A stretch of 40,607 nucleotides of DNA from Lachnospiraceae bacterium (GCA_024687205.1 JAILES010000085.1:1-40607), one strand, 5' to 3'; positions 27,134 to 36,220 are shown, numbered from the stretch's first letter. The notes: a model not told the origin generated them from the letters alone. Made by a program: numbers and translations.

Positions 27134-28243
27134 ATGAAAAAGAGAGTATTGACGGTATTATTATCAGGGGTGCTGGCAGCAGCTTCACTCTGTGCATGCA
27201 GCACAAGCGGTGAAAACGCAATAGAGACTGCAGCGGCTGTTAAGGAAAAAGCTGAAGAGGTTGCGGAAAATGTAACGGAGGAAGATGTTGAAAAGGCTAA
27301 AGAAGCAGTAGAGGAAGTGGTGGAGAAAGCAGAAGAGCTTACGACAGAGCTTCCCGAATACGAGTATCCCGGACCGGAAGCTTTCTACACTGTATTATAT
27401 GATTATGTGGTAAAAGAGATGGGGAAGAACAGCGAAGGCGGAGTTGCGATCCCCGATATAATGGTCACCGGCATCGACGAGAGCGATAAGGAAGACATTA
27501 AGGTATACGGTGATTTTGCCTGCTACAGATATACTTTAAACGGAGATACCCTTGAGCGTACCTCAGGCGGATCTTATCCGGGCTGCATCCATATAAAGAA
27601 CGGAGCGGACGGCTATACAGTGACAGGCATGGACATGGTAGAAGACGGCAGCAATTTTGATGAGAGCGTGGACAGGATCTTCGGAGACTATGCCGCAGAC
27701 TTCAGAAAAGCTTATGCGGATGATGCCGGTAAGGAAAACGTATGGACCCAGATCCTTGCAAACTATGTGGCAGCAAATGGCCTGGACATCAAATATGTTC
27801 AGGATTACGGCTGGGATCCCATCAAGCTTCCCGCCGAGAATATTGACAGTTTCTACAGCATACTTGACGGAGTGGACGAGGGAGGCACCGATGTGCAGGC
27901 TGTACTCGGATCCATCACATACATGGGCGGACTCTATATCTCTGATCCCGATAATGACCTGATGTTCTCACTCTTCAGAAACGATGACGGAAGCGTTGTG
28001 GCAATCGTGACCAAGCTCGGAAACCTCTATTACAATGTTGTTCAGGATATGCCTTCGGCAAAGCTTGATGACGGCCGCGAATACACTCAGTTTACCGTTG
28101 AGGACCGTACCTTCGGCTACAATTTCGGAGATGACTCCAACGATCCTTTCGTAGTAGACGAGAACGGAAAGGTTTATGCCGCTAAGGCGCTGGATGAAAG
28201 TGCTGCCCGCAACATGGTGGTAAAGTCACTTACAGGAAGATAA
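27134..28243 (+). CDS. Predicted lipoprotein of unknown function
   Basis: From the ATG at 27134 (GGAGG 8 nt upstream) the protein has 369 residues. It has a signal peptide with lipobox (LCAC, Cys about 21), then a Glu/Lys/Ala-rich coiled-coil linker (about 30-70), then a mainly beta-structured acidic domain (about 75-369) with many Gly-Asp turns. I recognise no family. An in-frame ATG-like upstream extension to 26912 would place a charged run before the signal peptide and begins upstream of the promoter, so it is rejected. It is a single-gene unit; the next gene has its own promoter. Confidence 0.8.
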   Translation: MKKRVLTVLLSGVLAAASLCACSTSGENAIETAAAVKEKAEEVAENVTEEDVEKAKEAVEEVVEKAEELTTELPEYEYPGPEAFYTVLYDYVVKEMGKNSEGGVAIPDIMVTGIDESDKEDIKVYGDFACYRYTLNGDTLERTSGGSYPGCIHIKNGADGYTVTGMDMVEDGSNFDESVDRIFGDYAADFRKAYADDAGKENVWTQILANYVAANGLDIKYVQDYGWDPIKLPAENIDSFYSILDGVDEGGTDVQAVLGSITYMGGLYISDPDNDLMFSLFRNDDGSVVAIVTKLGNLYYNVVQDMPSAKLDDGREYTQFTVEDRTFGYNFGDDSNDPFVVDENGKVYAAKALDESAARNMVVKSLTGR

Positions 28244-28249
28244 AGAAAC

Positions 28250-28278
28250 TGGACATTCCGGGAGAGGGAAGCTATAAT
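28250..28278 (+). promoter_or_regulatory. Promoter placed directly at the acyltransferase start
   Basis: TGGACA (28250-28255), 17-nt spacer, TATAAT (28273-28278). Predicted transcription start (about 28285) coincides with the ATG at 28286. Confidence 0.6.
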
Positions 28279-28285
28279 TTTTCTC

Positions 28286-29362
28286 ATGGAAGAGAAGCTG
28301 AAAAAAAGGATCCCGGAACCCGATACCGCAAAGGCCTTTGCGGTATTCGCAGTGATATTACAGCATGCCGGCATAGATGAAGGAAATGCATTCTTCTTTA
28401 TGTCGGCATTTCAGGTTCCGCTGTTCTTTGTGCTCTCGGCAGCATTTGCCGGGGATAAACTGAAGAGCAGAGAGAAGCTGAAAGCCCGTATACTCAGGCT
28501 TTTGGTACCATATACCTGTTTTTCGGTGATAGATACGCTGATGAGCCTTTTTGTCGCCTTTATCAAGACGAAGGCCTTTGATACGGGCGAACTGTTCCGC
28601 TGTCTGGCACTGCTCTTCTCGGGCTTCGGCATATCGGTGACCTGGTTCTTACCGGCACTGATAATTACGGAACTGATATTTGCGCTGTGGCTGAAACTGT
28701 CGCGGCTTTTACGCATCATAAGCGGGATACTTGTATTTGCGGCTTTCTTTATCATCAATAATTTCGGAAGCCTGCTTATCATCTGGTATTCGAACTCGGC
28801 AGCCGAGGATAATACCCTGTCGTTTTTCTTATGCTGCCTGGTATCCGCCGTCGCAAGACTGCCGCTGTGCCTGATCGTATACGGCTGCGCATATTTCCTT
28901 GTGCCGCGGATAAGAAAGATAAAGCTTAAAGCCGTGCTGACTCCGTTTTTGACCATAGTATTCCTGGCCGCAGCTTATCTGGTATCCATAATCAACGGCG
29001 GCGGCAGCATGGGCATGGTTTATTACGGCCTTGTTCCCGCACTGTACCTTATATCCATCTTTCTTGCCTGCGTGGCTGTGATGCTGCTGGCAAGATGCTT
29101 ATGCATGATCAGGATAAACGCGCCTTTTGCCTTTATCGGCGCCAACTCGCTTATCATACTGCTGACTCACATGGATCTGTATCTTTTGAGTCCCGCTAAG
29201 CTGATCGCCGCATACATCTGCAAAACAGAGGAAGGACTGTTTTTCTTCCTGCTCACACTGATCATAACCCTGATCGAGGAGGTACCGCTGGTCCTGATCG
29301 TCAACAGATATTTTCCACAGCTTGCAGGTCGCGGAAGCCTTGAAAAATCAAGGGAAAAATGA
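28286..29362 (+). CDS. Acyltransferase family 3 membrane protein
   Basis: A 358-residue polytopic membrane protein with about ten helices. The start IPEPDTAKAFAVFAVILQHAG resembles the family-3 acyltransferase opening (Asp, then a histidine at the end of helix 1), followed by QVPLFFVLSAAFAG and the basic KLKARILRLLVPY. Such proteins O-acylate surface sugars or lipids. No Shine-Dalgarno lies at the proper distance from the ATG; the promoter -10 box is 7 nt before it, so the mRNA may be leaderless. The 3' end overlaps the promoter of the next gene. Confidence 0.85.
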   Translation: MEEKLKKRIPEPDTAKAFAVFAVILQHAGIDEGNAFFFMSAFQVPLFFVLSAAFAGDKLKSREKLKARILRLLVPYTCFSVIDTLMSLFVAFIKTKAFDTGELFRCLALLFSGFGISVTWFLPALIITELIFALWLKLSRLLRIISGILVFAAFFIINNFGSLLIIWYSNSAAEDNTLSFFLCCLVSAVARLPLCLIVYGCAYFLVPRIRKIKLKAVLTPFLTIVFLAAAYLVSIINGGGSMGMVYYGLVPALYLISIFLACVAVMLLARCLCMIRINAPFAFIGANSLIILLTHMDLYLLSPAKLIAAYICKTEEGLFFFLLTLIITLIEEVPLVLIVNRYFPQLAGRGSLEKSREK

Positions 29363-29368
29363 TATAAT
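29340..29368 (+). promoter_or_regulatory. Promoter of the HD-GYP/BMP operon
   Basis: TTGAAA (29340-29345), 17-nt spacer, perfect TATAAT (29363-29368) with extended TG (29360-29361). It overlaps the end of the preceding gene. GAGGAG (29391-29396) serves the ATG at 29403. Confidence 0.8.
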
Positions 29369-29402
29369 ACTTAGTTAGTTTAATTCATCTGAGGAGTGTT
29401 AT

Positions 29403-32400
29403 ATGAAAACATCGAAGATCGTATCCGTGACTTTGATATGTCTTTTCATTAATCTGGCAGGTAAAGCTGTCGCAAGCAGCTTCAATCTGCCTTTCTGGCT
29501 GGATTCCTTCGGAACAGTTTTTGCTGCTTATCTTCTGGGACCCGTGCCCGGAGCTGCCATTGGTATTGTCACCAACCTGATCTACGGCGTAGTTACAGCT
29601 TCCGAGGCATCCATGTTTTACTGTCTGATAAATATGTGCATAGGCATAGCCGTGGGTCTCTGCGCCCGTAAGAAGATGATGGAATCACTTTTCGGTGCCA
29701 TGGGCGTTTCTGTGATAGTGACCATCATTTCGGTAGTTCTTTCTTTCCCCATGAACATGATATTTGCGGGCGGAAGAGTCGGTAACTATTTCGGTGACGG
29801 CGTTACCGATTTCCTGATAAGCAACCATATACCGGCGGGGCTTTCCTGCATCATCGGTGAGTTTTACATTGACTTTGCGGATAAGCTGCTGACCCTGGCG
29901 GTCCTCTATGCGGCCATAAACCTGTACAGGATGATACGGAAAAAGAAGGAAGCGGCAGCGGCAGCGATGCTGATCCCGCTCATGCTTGCTTATGCGCTGT
30001 TCCCTGCTTTTAATGTTAAAGCAGAGGAGGACGAGGGAAAGGATTTCAATTTTTACTCCTATACCCAGACATTGTATTCCAGCGATAACGGCCTGCCCTG
30101 CGGCGAAGCAAATGATGTGGTACAGACCAATGACGGTATACTCTGGATAGGAACCTATGCGGGACTTTACAGATATAACGGCAGCGAGTTCAGATGGATG
30201 AGTGAATTTGATTCCATCAAGAACGTGAACTGTCTGTATGTGGATGTGGAAGGCAGGCTGTGGACCGGCACCAATGACAACGGTCTGAGCATAAGCATAG
30301 GTGAGACCGTTACCAATGTGGTGGACATGACTGACGGGCTTCCATCCAACTCAGTAAGGAGCATCATAAGGGGAAGCGATGGCATCTACTATGTGGGTAC
30401 CTCGGACGCGCTGCAGATCATCAGATTAAGCGGCGGCATCCAGCTTCTTGATCAGGTTCCCGAGATACTGTATGCCCACAGTCTCGCGGCGGATGAGGAG
30501 GGCAATGTGGCGGCGGTCACTGCCAAGGGTGAACTCTATATACTTAACGGGGGAAAGATCATCTCCGGACCTTATCTGAATAACGGGGATGAGATATATA
30601 CCTGCTGTACATACGGCGACGACGGACTGCTTTATGTGGGCAGTTCCGGAATGGAGATCTATACTTTCATTCCCGACAACGGCAGGCTCACCAAAAAAGA
30701 GGTGCATCTGTGTCCGGGACTCACACAGATCAACAGCATATGCTTTGATGAGAAGCATAATCTCTTTGCCTGCACAGACAGCGGCGTAGGTTTCTTTAAT
30801 GCAAAATGGCGCTTCAAGCGTGTGAACACGCCGGCTTTCAGCAATTCCATCGACAATATGACCATAGATTATCAGGGGAACTACTGGTTCACCTCATCCA
30901 GACTGGGACTGCTGCGTGTATCCAAGGCGGCGTTTACGGATATCTATGGCCTTGCAGGCATGGACAGAAAGGTGGTCAATTCGGTGGCGGCCTGGAAAGG
31001 ACGTCTCTACGTCGGTACCGATACAGGCCTTGATGTACTTTCGGAAGGTGATTACAGCAAGGTTTCGGATTCCTTCGCAGCTTCTCTTGGCGAGGTGAGA
31101 GTGCGTGCCGTATATGTGGATTCGGCAGACAGGCTGTGGGTATGTACCTACGGCAAAGGTCTGATAATGCTTTCCGAAGAAACCGGGACCGTGGTCTACA
31201 ACCAGGAGGCGGGATTTACCGACAGGGTAAGAGCCATAGCGGAAGATGCAGGCGGAGCTCTGATAGCTTCGGGTGACAACGGAGTCGCTATAATCAGGAA
31301 CGGACGCATCGAGAAGAAGCTGGATTACAGCACTGAGTTTTCTTCCGCGATGATACTCTCGATACTCTGTGAGAAAGACGGAACCGTGTTGCTTGGCAGT
31401 GACGGTGACGGAATAGTGGTATTGAAGAACGGGGAAGTTTCCTCCAGGATAACCATGCAGGACGGCCTGAGTTCTGAAGTCATCCTCCGTATAGTCAGTG
31501 CATCCGACGGATCGGGGTACTTCATCGTGACCAGCAACGGTCTCTGCTTTATGGATAAAGAGGGTGGCATCCGCATCCTGAAATGCTTCCCGTATTTCAA
31601 CAATTATGACATGGTCATAAGCAAAAGCGGCAAAGCTATTGTGCTGGGCAGTGCGGGCATATACATCGCCAACGAAGCTGAAATGATCGAAGATTCCTAC
31701 AGCTATGCCTGCGAGCTGCTGGATTCCAGAAGAGGTCTGAATACCGCACTTACGGCAAACTCCTGGAATTATATAAACAGTGACGGAGAGCTTTTCCTTT
31801 CCTGCGACAGGGGCGTATATATGCTTGACATGGATGATTACGGCTCCGAGCAGAGATCCTACAGAATGAAGCTTTCCTCGGCGATCATCGACGGGGAGAT
31901 TCACAACATAGAACGAGGCATGGAATTCAATATCGCCAGCGATGCCAGCAGGATAGAGCTTTTCCCGGAGATACTGAATTATACCGTTGAGGACCCCAGC
32001 GTGATATATATGCTGGAGGGCTTTGATACTGAGCCGAAGATCGTAAAGGCCAGCGAACTGTCGGAGGTGGTTTATACCAACCTGCCTTCAGGAAGTTACG
32101 TTTTCCATATGGCTATACTCGACAGCGAGAAGAACGTCATAGAGGAGAGCCGCTATTCGATGGTCAAGCTGATGAAGGTTTATGACAAGCCCTGGTTCAA
32201 GATCTATATGCTGACGGTGGCTGCCATAGCGATAGCCTGGTTCACCTGGTTCATAGCAAGAACGCAGATCCAGAGGACATTGAAATTCCAGAAGAAAGAG
32301 CTGGAGTTTGCGAGAAAACAGCTGGAGATGGGCAACGAAACCATTCTTGCAATAGCAAAGACCGTCGATGCCAAAGACGAGAATACCAGTCAGCATTCCC

Positions 32401-32942
32401 AGCGTGTTTCCGAGTATTCGGTGCTGCTTGCGAAAGAACTGGGCTTTACAAAAGAAGAGTGTGAGAATATCAGAAAAGCAGCGCTGCTCCACGATATAGG
32501 CAAGATAAGCATACCGGATAAGATACTTAACAAGCCTGCAAGGCTTGATGATGACGAGTATGCGGTGATGAAGACCCATGTGGAGAACGGAGCCGAGATA
32601 CTTAAAGACTTTACCCTGGTGGACCACGTGGTAGAGGGAGCGCTGTACCATCATGAGAGATATGACGGCAGCGGTTATACCCACGGCCTTAAGGGAGACG
32701 AGATACCGCTGTACGGAAGGATCATCGGTGTGGCGGATGCTTTTGATGCCATGACCCAGAACCGTGTGTACAGAAAACATCTGAGCATGGATAAAGTGAT
32801 GGATGAGCTGAAAAAAGGAAGAGGCACGCAGTTCGATCCCGAGATTGCGGATATAATGCTGCGCCTCGTAGAGGAAGGAAAGGTCAACCCGGATTCCGGC
32901 GGGACCGGCATTGCAGACGAAAAGGACGGTGAGGCAAAATGA
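29403..32942 (+). CDS. S-component-like membrane domain / propeller / HD-GYP fusion protein
   Basis: A 1179-residue protein with domains in this order. Residues 1-180: five or six membrane helices resembling ECF-transporter S components (PFWLDSFGTVFAAYLLGP). Residues 181-207: a basic run, hydrophobic stretch and NVKA-EE that look like an internal signal peptide. Residues 215-830: repeats of two-component-regulator propeller type (ILWIGTYAGLYRYNG, RLWTGTNDNGLS, RLYVGTDTGLDVL, RLWVCTYGKGLIML). Residues 845-920: a Y_Y_Y-like domain. Residues 930-953: membrane helix. Then a coiled coil and an HD-GYP domain with His1030-Asp1031 in LLHDIGKI and HHERYDGSGYT (1083-1093). HD-GYP enzymes degrade cyclic di-GMP. 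The GYP motif is GYT here. It overlaps the next gene by 4 nt. Confidence 0.9.
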   Translation: MKTSKIVSVTLICLFINLAGKAVASSFNLPFWLDSFGTVFAAYLLGPVPGAAIGIVTNLIYGVVTASEASMFYCLINMCIGIAVGLCARKKMMESLFGAMGVSVIVTIISVVLSFPMNMIFAGGRVGNYFGDGVTDFLISNHIPAGLSCIIGEFYIDFADKLLTLAVLYAAINLYRMIRKKKEAAAAAMLIPLMLAYALFPAFNVKAEEDEGKDFNFYSYTQTLYSSDNGLPCGEANDVVQTNDGILWIGTYAGLYRYNGSEFRWMSEFDSIKNVNCLYVDVEGRLWTGTNDNGLSISIGETVTNVVDMTDGLPSNSVRSIIRGSDGIYYVGTSDALQIIRLSGGIQLLDQVPEILYAHSLAADEEGNVAAVTAKGELYILNGGKIISGPYLNNGDEIYTCCTYGDDGLLYVGSSGMEIYTFIPDNGRLTKKEVHLCPGLTQINSICFDEKHNLFACTDSGVGFFNAKWRFKRVNTPAFSNSIDNMTIDYQGNYWFTSSRLGLLRVSKAAFTDIYGLAGMDRKVVNSVAAWKGRLYVGTDTGLDVLSEGDYSKVSDSFAASLGEVRVRAVYVDSADRLWVCTYGKGLIMLSEETGTVVYNQEAGFTDRVRAIAEDAGGALIASGDNGVAIIRNGRIEKKLDYSTEFSSAMILSILCEKDGTVLLGSDGDGIVVLKNGEVSSRITMQDGLSSEVILRIVSASDGSGYFIVTSNGLCFMDKEGGIRILKCFPYFNNYDMVISKSGKAIVLGSAGIYIANEAEMIEDSYSYACELLDSRRGLNTALTANSWNYINSDGELFLSCDRGVYMLDMDDYGSEQRSYRMKLSSAIIDGEIHNIERGMEFNIASDASRIELFPEILNYTVEDPSVIYMLEGFDTEPKIVKASELSEVVYTNLPSGSYVFHMAILDSEKNVIEESRYSMVKLMKVYDKPWFKIYMLTVAAIAIAWFTWFIARTQIQRTLKFQKKELEFARKQLEMGNETILAIAKTVDAKDENTSQHSQRVSEYSVLLAKELGFTKEECENIRKAALLHDIGKISIPDKILNKPARLDDDEYAVMKTHVENGAEILKDFTLVDHVVEGALYHHERYDGSGYTHGLKGDEIPLYGRIIGVADAFDAMTQNRVYRKHLSMDKVMDELKKGRGTQFDPEIADIMLRLVEEGKVNPDSGGTGIADEKDGEAK

Positions 32943-34138
32943 AGAAGATCAATACCGTAAGCATCATAGTCTGTGTAGTCTGCCTTATAGCGGCCTATCT
33001 CTGTTTCTCGGCTCTGTCTTTCGGCAATGATGAAACGAAGATCATAAGGGTGGGCTTTGTCTATGACGGCGATGAGAGTGCGCCTTACACCTACAACTTC
33101 ATGAGAGCCCAGAAAGCCGTGGCGGCCCAGTACGGGGAAAGGGTGCAGATATCGGTAAAGAGCAACACAAGTGAAGAAGACGCGGAAGCAGCGATCAATG
33201 AACTGATAGCGGAGAAATGCGACCTTATCTTTACCACCAGTTACGGTTACGGTGAAAGCGCAAAGAAGCTGGCTATGGAGCATCCGGAGATACAGTTCTG
33301 CCAGGCTACCTGCAGCAATGCGAATACCGCACCCTACTGTGCGAATTACCATACCTTCATGGGCGAGATCTACAGCGGCAGATATATCGCCGGCCTGGTA
33401 GCGGGCCAGAAACTTAAGGAACTGATAAACTCCGGCCGCATCACCCCTGAGATGGCCAAGATAGGCTATGTTGCAGCCTATCCTTATGCGGAGGTTATAT
33501 CCGGCTATACCGCATTTCTGCTGGGTGTCAGACAGATGGTGCCGGGAGCCGTGATGAGCGTGATCTATACCAATACCTGGGGAGATTATTCCCTGGAAAA
33601 AAACACAGCCGAGAGGCTCATTGCCGAGGGCTGCATCATTATTTCCCAGCATTCCGATACCATAGGACCTGCGGTTGCCTGCGAGAACGCGGATGTTACA
33701 CATCCGGTGATCCATGTGGGTTATAACGACAGTATGGTGGATGTGGCGCCCACCACTTCACTTATCAGTTCCAGGATCAACTGGACGCCCTATATCACCG
33801 CAGCCGTCGGGGCGGTGCTGAAAAACAAAGAGATAGAGAAATGCGTTGATGCCAGTGTTTACGGAAATGACTGCAGCGCAGGCTTTGACAAAGACTGGGT
33901 GCAGATGGTCGAGCTGAATTCATATATTGCTGCGGACGGGACCGAGGAACTGATTGAGAAGTACATAAATGATTTCAACAAAGGGAGGATAACGGTATTC
34001 AAGGGCAATTATGTCGGTGTCGATCCATTTGATCCCAATGATACAATAGACTTAAAGCGCGGTTACATTGAGAATGAGAAACAGTCGGCGCCTTCCTTCC
34101 ACTGGGTGCTGCAGGATGTGATCACCGTAGAAGAATAA
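32939..34138 (+). CDS. BMP/PnrA-family substrate-binding protein, membrane-anchored
   Basis: A 399-residue protein with one N-terminal hydrophobic segment (about 7-27) lacking a good lipobox, so it is probably held by an uncleaved anchor. The body matches BMP (basic membrane protein) binding proteins, which usually bind nucleosides: VGFVYDGDESAPYTYNFMRAQ, LIFTTSYGYGESAKKLA, FMGEIYSGRYIAGLVAGQ, IGYVAAYPYAEVISGYTAFLLG, and IISQHSDTIGPAVACE. No ABC permease or ATPase of that system is next to it. It overlaps the HD-GYP gene (ATGA), which points to a sensing partner rather than a transport subunit; the ligand is inferred only from the family. Confidence 0.87.
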   Translation: MKKINTVSIIVCVVCLIAAYLCFSALSFGNDETKIIRVGFVYDGDESAPYTYNFMRAQKAVAAQYGERVQISVKSNTSEEDAEAAINELIAEKCDLIFTTSYGYGESAKKLAMEHPEIQFCQATCSNANTAPYCANYHTFMGEIYSGRYIAGLVAGQKLKELINSGRITPEMAKIGYVAAYPYAEVISGYTAFLLGVRQMVPGAVMSVIYTNTWGDYSLEKNTAERLIAEGCIIISQHSDTIGPAVACENADVTHPVIHVGYNDSMVDVAPTTSLISSRINWTPYITAAVGAVLKNKEIEKCVDASVYGNDCSAGFDKDWVQMVELNSYIAADGTEELIEKYINDFNKGRITVFKGNYVGVDPFDPNDTIDLKRGYIENEKQSAPSFHWVLQDVITVEE

Positions 34139-34406
34139 AATCAATCAGGGGGACGGTTCTCTGATCGGTCTCGGCATAATACGCAATCTCCGTATGGATT
34201 CAATTCTGTGCCTTGATCGTTACGCTCTAAATTCGAACATCGTGGCAAAGCGCTCCCGGCGCTCACAACTCGCTTTGCTCGGACAAGGTTCGCTTGGTCG
34301 CTGCCACTCGTTCTCATTAAGAGCTTCACTAAGGGCGCAGAATTTGAATCCCATACGGAAGCTTGCTTAGTATACGAATCAATCAGGGGGACGGTTCTCT
34401 GATCGG
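34139..34406. repeat. Dispersed element bounded by 30-bp direct repeats with GGGACGGTTC core
   Basis: The identical 30-bp sequence beginning AATCAATCAGGGGGACGG occurs at 34139-34168 and 34377-34406. Between them, blocks near the ends are inverted: TCCGTATGG-ATTCAA-TTCTG (34189 onward) matches the complement of CAGAATTTGAATCCCATACGGA (34338 onward) with small bulges. Central GC-rich hairpins follow. The motif CTCATTAAG occurs here and in the element at 11007-11358, so they appear related. No ORF. It lies directly after the BMP gene stop. Confidence 0.8.
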
Positions 34407-34409
34407 CTG

Positions 34410-34467
34410 CCCTTCATCAGTCAGTGCGAGGCGCTGACAGCTTCTCCCCGAGGGGAGAAGCCTTTTT
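34410..34467 (+). terminator. Repeat-derived terminator (second repeat family)
   Basis: First hairpin GTCAGTGC-GAG-GCGCTGAC, then a 9-bp stem GCTTCTCCC (34440-34448) with GGGAGAAGC (34453-34461), 4-nt loop CGAG, and TTTTT. The block CTTCATCAG...GACAGCTTCTCCCC is repeated, degenerate and without a T-run, at 37817-37867. It probably ends transcription from the HD-GYP/BMP operon and insulates the ABC operon. Confidence 0.8.
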
Positions 34468-34471
34468 GTTG

Positions 34472-34525
34472 TTGACAAGTTTTTAATGCTGTGATATTGT
34501 GTATATACAACATATACAATATATG
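34472..34525 (+). promoter_or_regulatory. Promoter and probable GntR/YtrA operator of the ABC operon
   Basis: Perfect TTGACA (34472-34477), 17-nt spacer, TATTGT (34495-34500) with TGA before it. Overlapping the end of the -10 is the palindrome TGTATATACA (34500-34509), then CATAT-ACA-ATATATG (about 34511-34525). Such AT-rich palindromes at the promoter are typical operators; the GntR-family regulator encoded at 37951 is the obvious candidate to bind it. Confidence 0.7.
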
Positions 34526-34551
34526 CAATCCGGACTTGTGGGAGAGAAGCT

Positions 34552-35430
34552 ATGGAATATGAAAATGCGATAGAAATAAAGAATCTGACAAAGAGGTATG
34601 ACGGCTTTACGCTGGATGATATCTCGTTCAATGTTCCGAAGGGAAGCATCATGGGATTCATAGGGCAGAACGGCGCGGGCAAGACCACGACCATCAACTG
34701 CCTGCTGAACCTGATCAAAAGGGATGGGGGAGAGGTCAGGCTTCTTGGCATGGATATACCGGAAAAAGAATATGAGATCAAGAAGTATGTCTCAGCCGTT
34801 TTTGACGAAATGCCTTTTAATGAGGAGCTTAATGCGGTCATTTTGGACAGGATCTTAGCCGGTGTATTCAGTCAGTGGGATCACAAAGTCTTTACGGAAT
34901 ATCTGGACCGCCTGCAGCTCCCATCCAAAAAGAAATTCAAGGATTTCTCCAAAGGTATGAAGATGAAGCTTCAGATCGCGGCGGCGCTTTCACATCATGC
35001 AAGGCTGCTGATAATGGACGAAGCGACGACCGGTCTGGATCCGGTGGTCCGCAGCGAGATACTGGATATCTTTCTGGAATACCTGCAGGATGAGGAGAAT
35101 GCGATACTGATGTCTTCGCATATCACCTCTGATCTCGAAAAGGTCGCTGACCGTGTGAGCTTTATAGATAAAGGAAAAATGCTGCTGAGCGGTGTGAAGG
35201 ATGAGATACTTGATGATCACGGCATCATGAGGATAGGAAAGAAGGAGCTGGCGGATATCGACCGCGAGGATTATATCAGCGCAAGGGTCACGGATTTCGG
35301 AGCGGATCTGATGGTGGCGGACAGAGCTGAAGCAGCAAGGAAATACGCCGGTGCGCTGATCGAGAAGACCACGCTGGAGGAGATAATGCTCTTCTATGTG
35401 AATAGGAACAAGACCTTTGAAGCATCATGA
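34552..35430 (+). CDS. ABC transporter ATP-binding protein (YtrB-like)
   Basis: A 292-residue ABC ATPase. Walker A GQNGAGKT (38-45), a degenerate signature FSKGMKMKLQIAAAL, Walker B LLIMDEATTGLD and the switch His in LMSSHITSD are present. The C-terminal 70 residues are the extra domain often seen in drug- or peptide-export ATPases. GGGAGAG precedes the ATG. It heads an operon of ATPase, two permeases, CPBP protein and GntR regulator, an arrangement close to Bacillus ytr and related bacitracin/envelope-stress modules. The substrate is unknown. Confidence 0.93.
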   Translation: MEYENAIEIKNLTKRYDGFTLDDISFNVPKGSIMGFIGQNGAGKTTTINCLLNLIKRDGGEVRLLGMDIPEKEYEIKKYVSAVFDEMPFNEELNAVILDRILAGVFSQWDHKVFTEYLDRLQLPSKKKFKDFSKGMKMKLQIAAALSHHARLLIMDEATTGLDPVVRSEILDIFLEYLQDEENAILMSSHITSDLEKVADRVSFIDKGKMLLSGVKDEILDDHGIMRIGKKELADIDREDYISARVTDFGADLMVADRAEAARKYAGALIEKTTLEEIMLFYVNRNKTFEAS

Positions 35431-35476
35431 ATCAGGGGCTTAAGGATGCCAATGATCCTGAGAGGGAGAATGAGCT

Positions 35477-36220
35477 ATGACGATGAAGAAACTGATATAC
35501 AGGGAACTGTATCTTTCGAAAAAAAACATACTGATATGCCTTGGGATAGGGTGCATGTGTTTTCTGTTTGCCGTGCTGTTGCTGCTTTCCTGCAGATTCG
35601 GTAATTTTGCAAAGTATAATGAGCCGGATGAGATCAGAGAAATTTTGAATGCCGTATCCGCATATCTGCCGATAATGCTCTACAGTATATTTATGGTCGA
35701 GGGCGTTGATGCGATCCCGAACCAGATCTTCACTGACCGTCTCTGCGGCTGGCATAAGTTTATAAGGAGCAGCGAGGTGAAGGCAAAGGATTATGTGGGA
35801 GCGAAATATGCGGCGATACTGATCCTGTTTGCCGGGGGCACGCTGTTAATGTTCATAGTCTGTCCGGTATTCTTTCTTTTGAGCGGTACTAAGGAGATAA
35901 ACCTGACAGGGCTGATAGCGGTACTGGACTTCGTGCTGTTCTTTACGGATTATAATCTGCCCCTGTTCTTATGGGCCAAGACCCGTGAAAAAGCAATGCT
36001 CTGGAGCAGCGTCCCCATTTTTGCTGTTGCATTGATCGGCATTGTGGCAGCACCGTTGACTGCTGCGAAGTTTAACGATGCTGTCCTCATCGACGTATTG
36101 ATCGAGAAGTATTTAAACGGCAATTTCATGCAGGCGGTATGTATAGTTTTCGGAATACTGGCTGTACTGCTGTATGTAAGCTACAGGCTTTCCGTGCACT
36201 TTGTGGAGGTGGAAGGATGA
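35477..36220 (+). CDS. ABC-2-type permease, first of two
   Basis: A 247-residue membrane protein with about six helices. It begins KKLIYRELYLSKKN, the typical cytoplasmic start of ABC-2 permeases, with helices near 19-38, 60-78, 108-135, 142-160, 175-190 and 215-235. Sequence is poorly conserved; the call rests on topology and position after the ATPase. A second ATG two codons on is possible. It overlaps the next gene by 4 nt (ATGA). Confidence 0.78.
   Translation: MTMKKLIYRELYLSKKNILICLGIGCMCFLFAVLLLLSCRFGNFAKYNEPDEIREILNAVSAYLPIMLYSIFMVEGVDAIPNQIFTDRLCGWHKFIRSSEVKAKDYVGAKYAAILILFAGGTLLMFIVCPVFFLLSGTKEINLTGLIAVLDFVLFFTDYNLPLFLWAKTREKAMLWSSVPIFAVALIGIVAAPLTAAKFNDAVLIDVLIEKYLNGNFMQAVCIVFGILAVLLYVSYRLSVHFVEVEG

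Noticed and set aside
26817..27221. 134-codon - strand frame rich in Phe, Leu and Ser
   Set aside because: It is explained by the pyrimidine-rich strand opposite the purine-rich leader and crosses two promoters.
30894..33715. Long - strand open frames (336 and 346 codons) opposite the propeller/HD-GYP and BMP genes
   Set aside because: Both are mirror frames of conserved coding sequence and lack any start signal.
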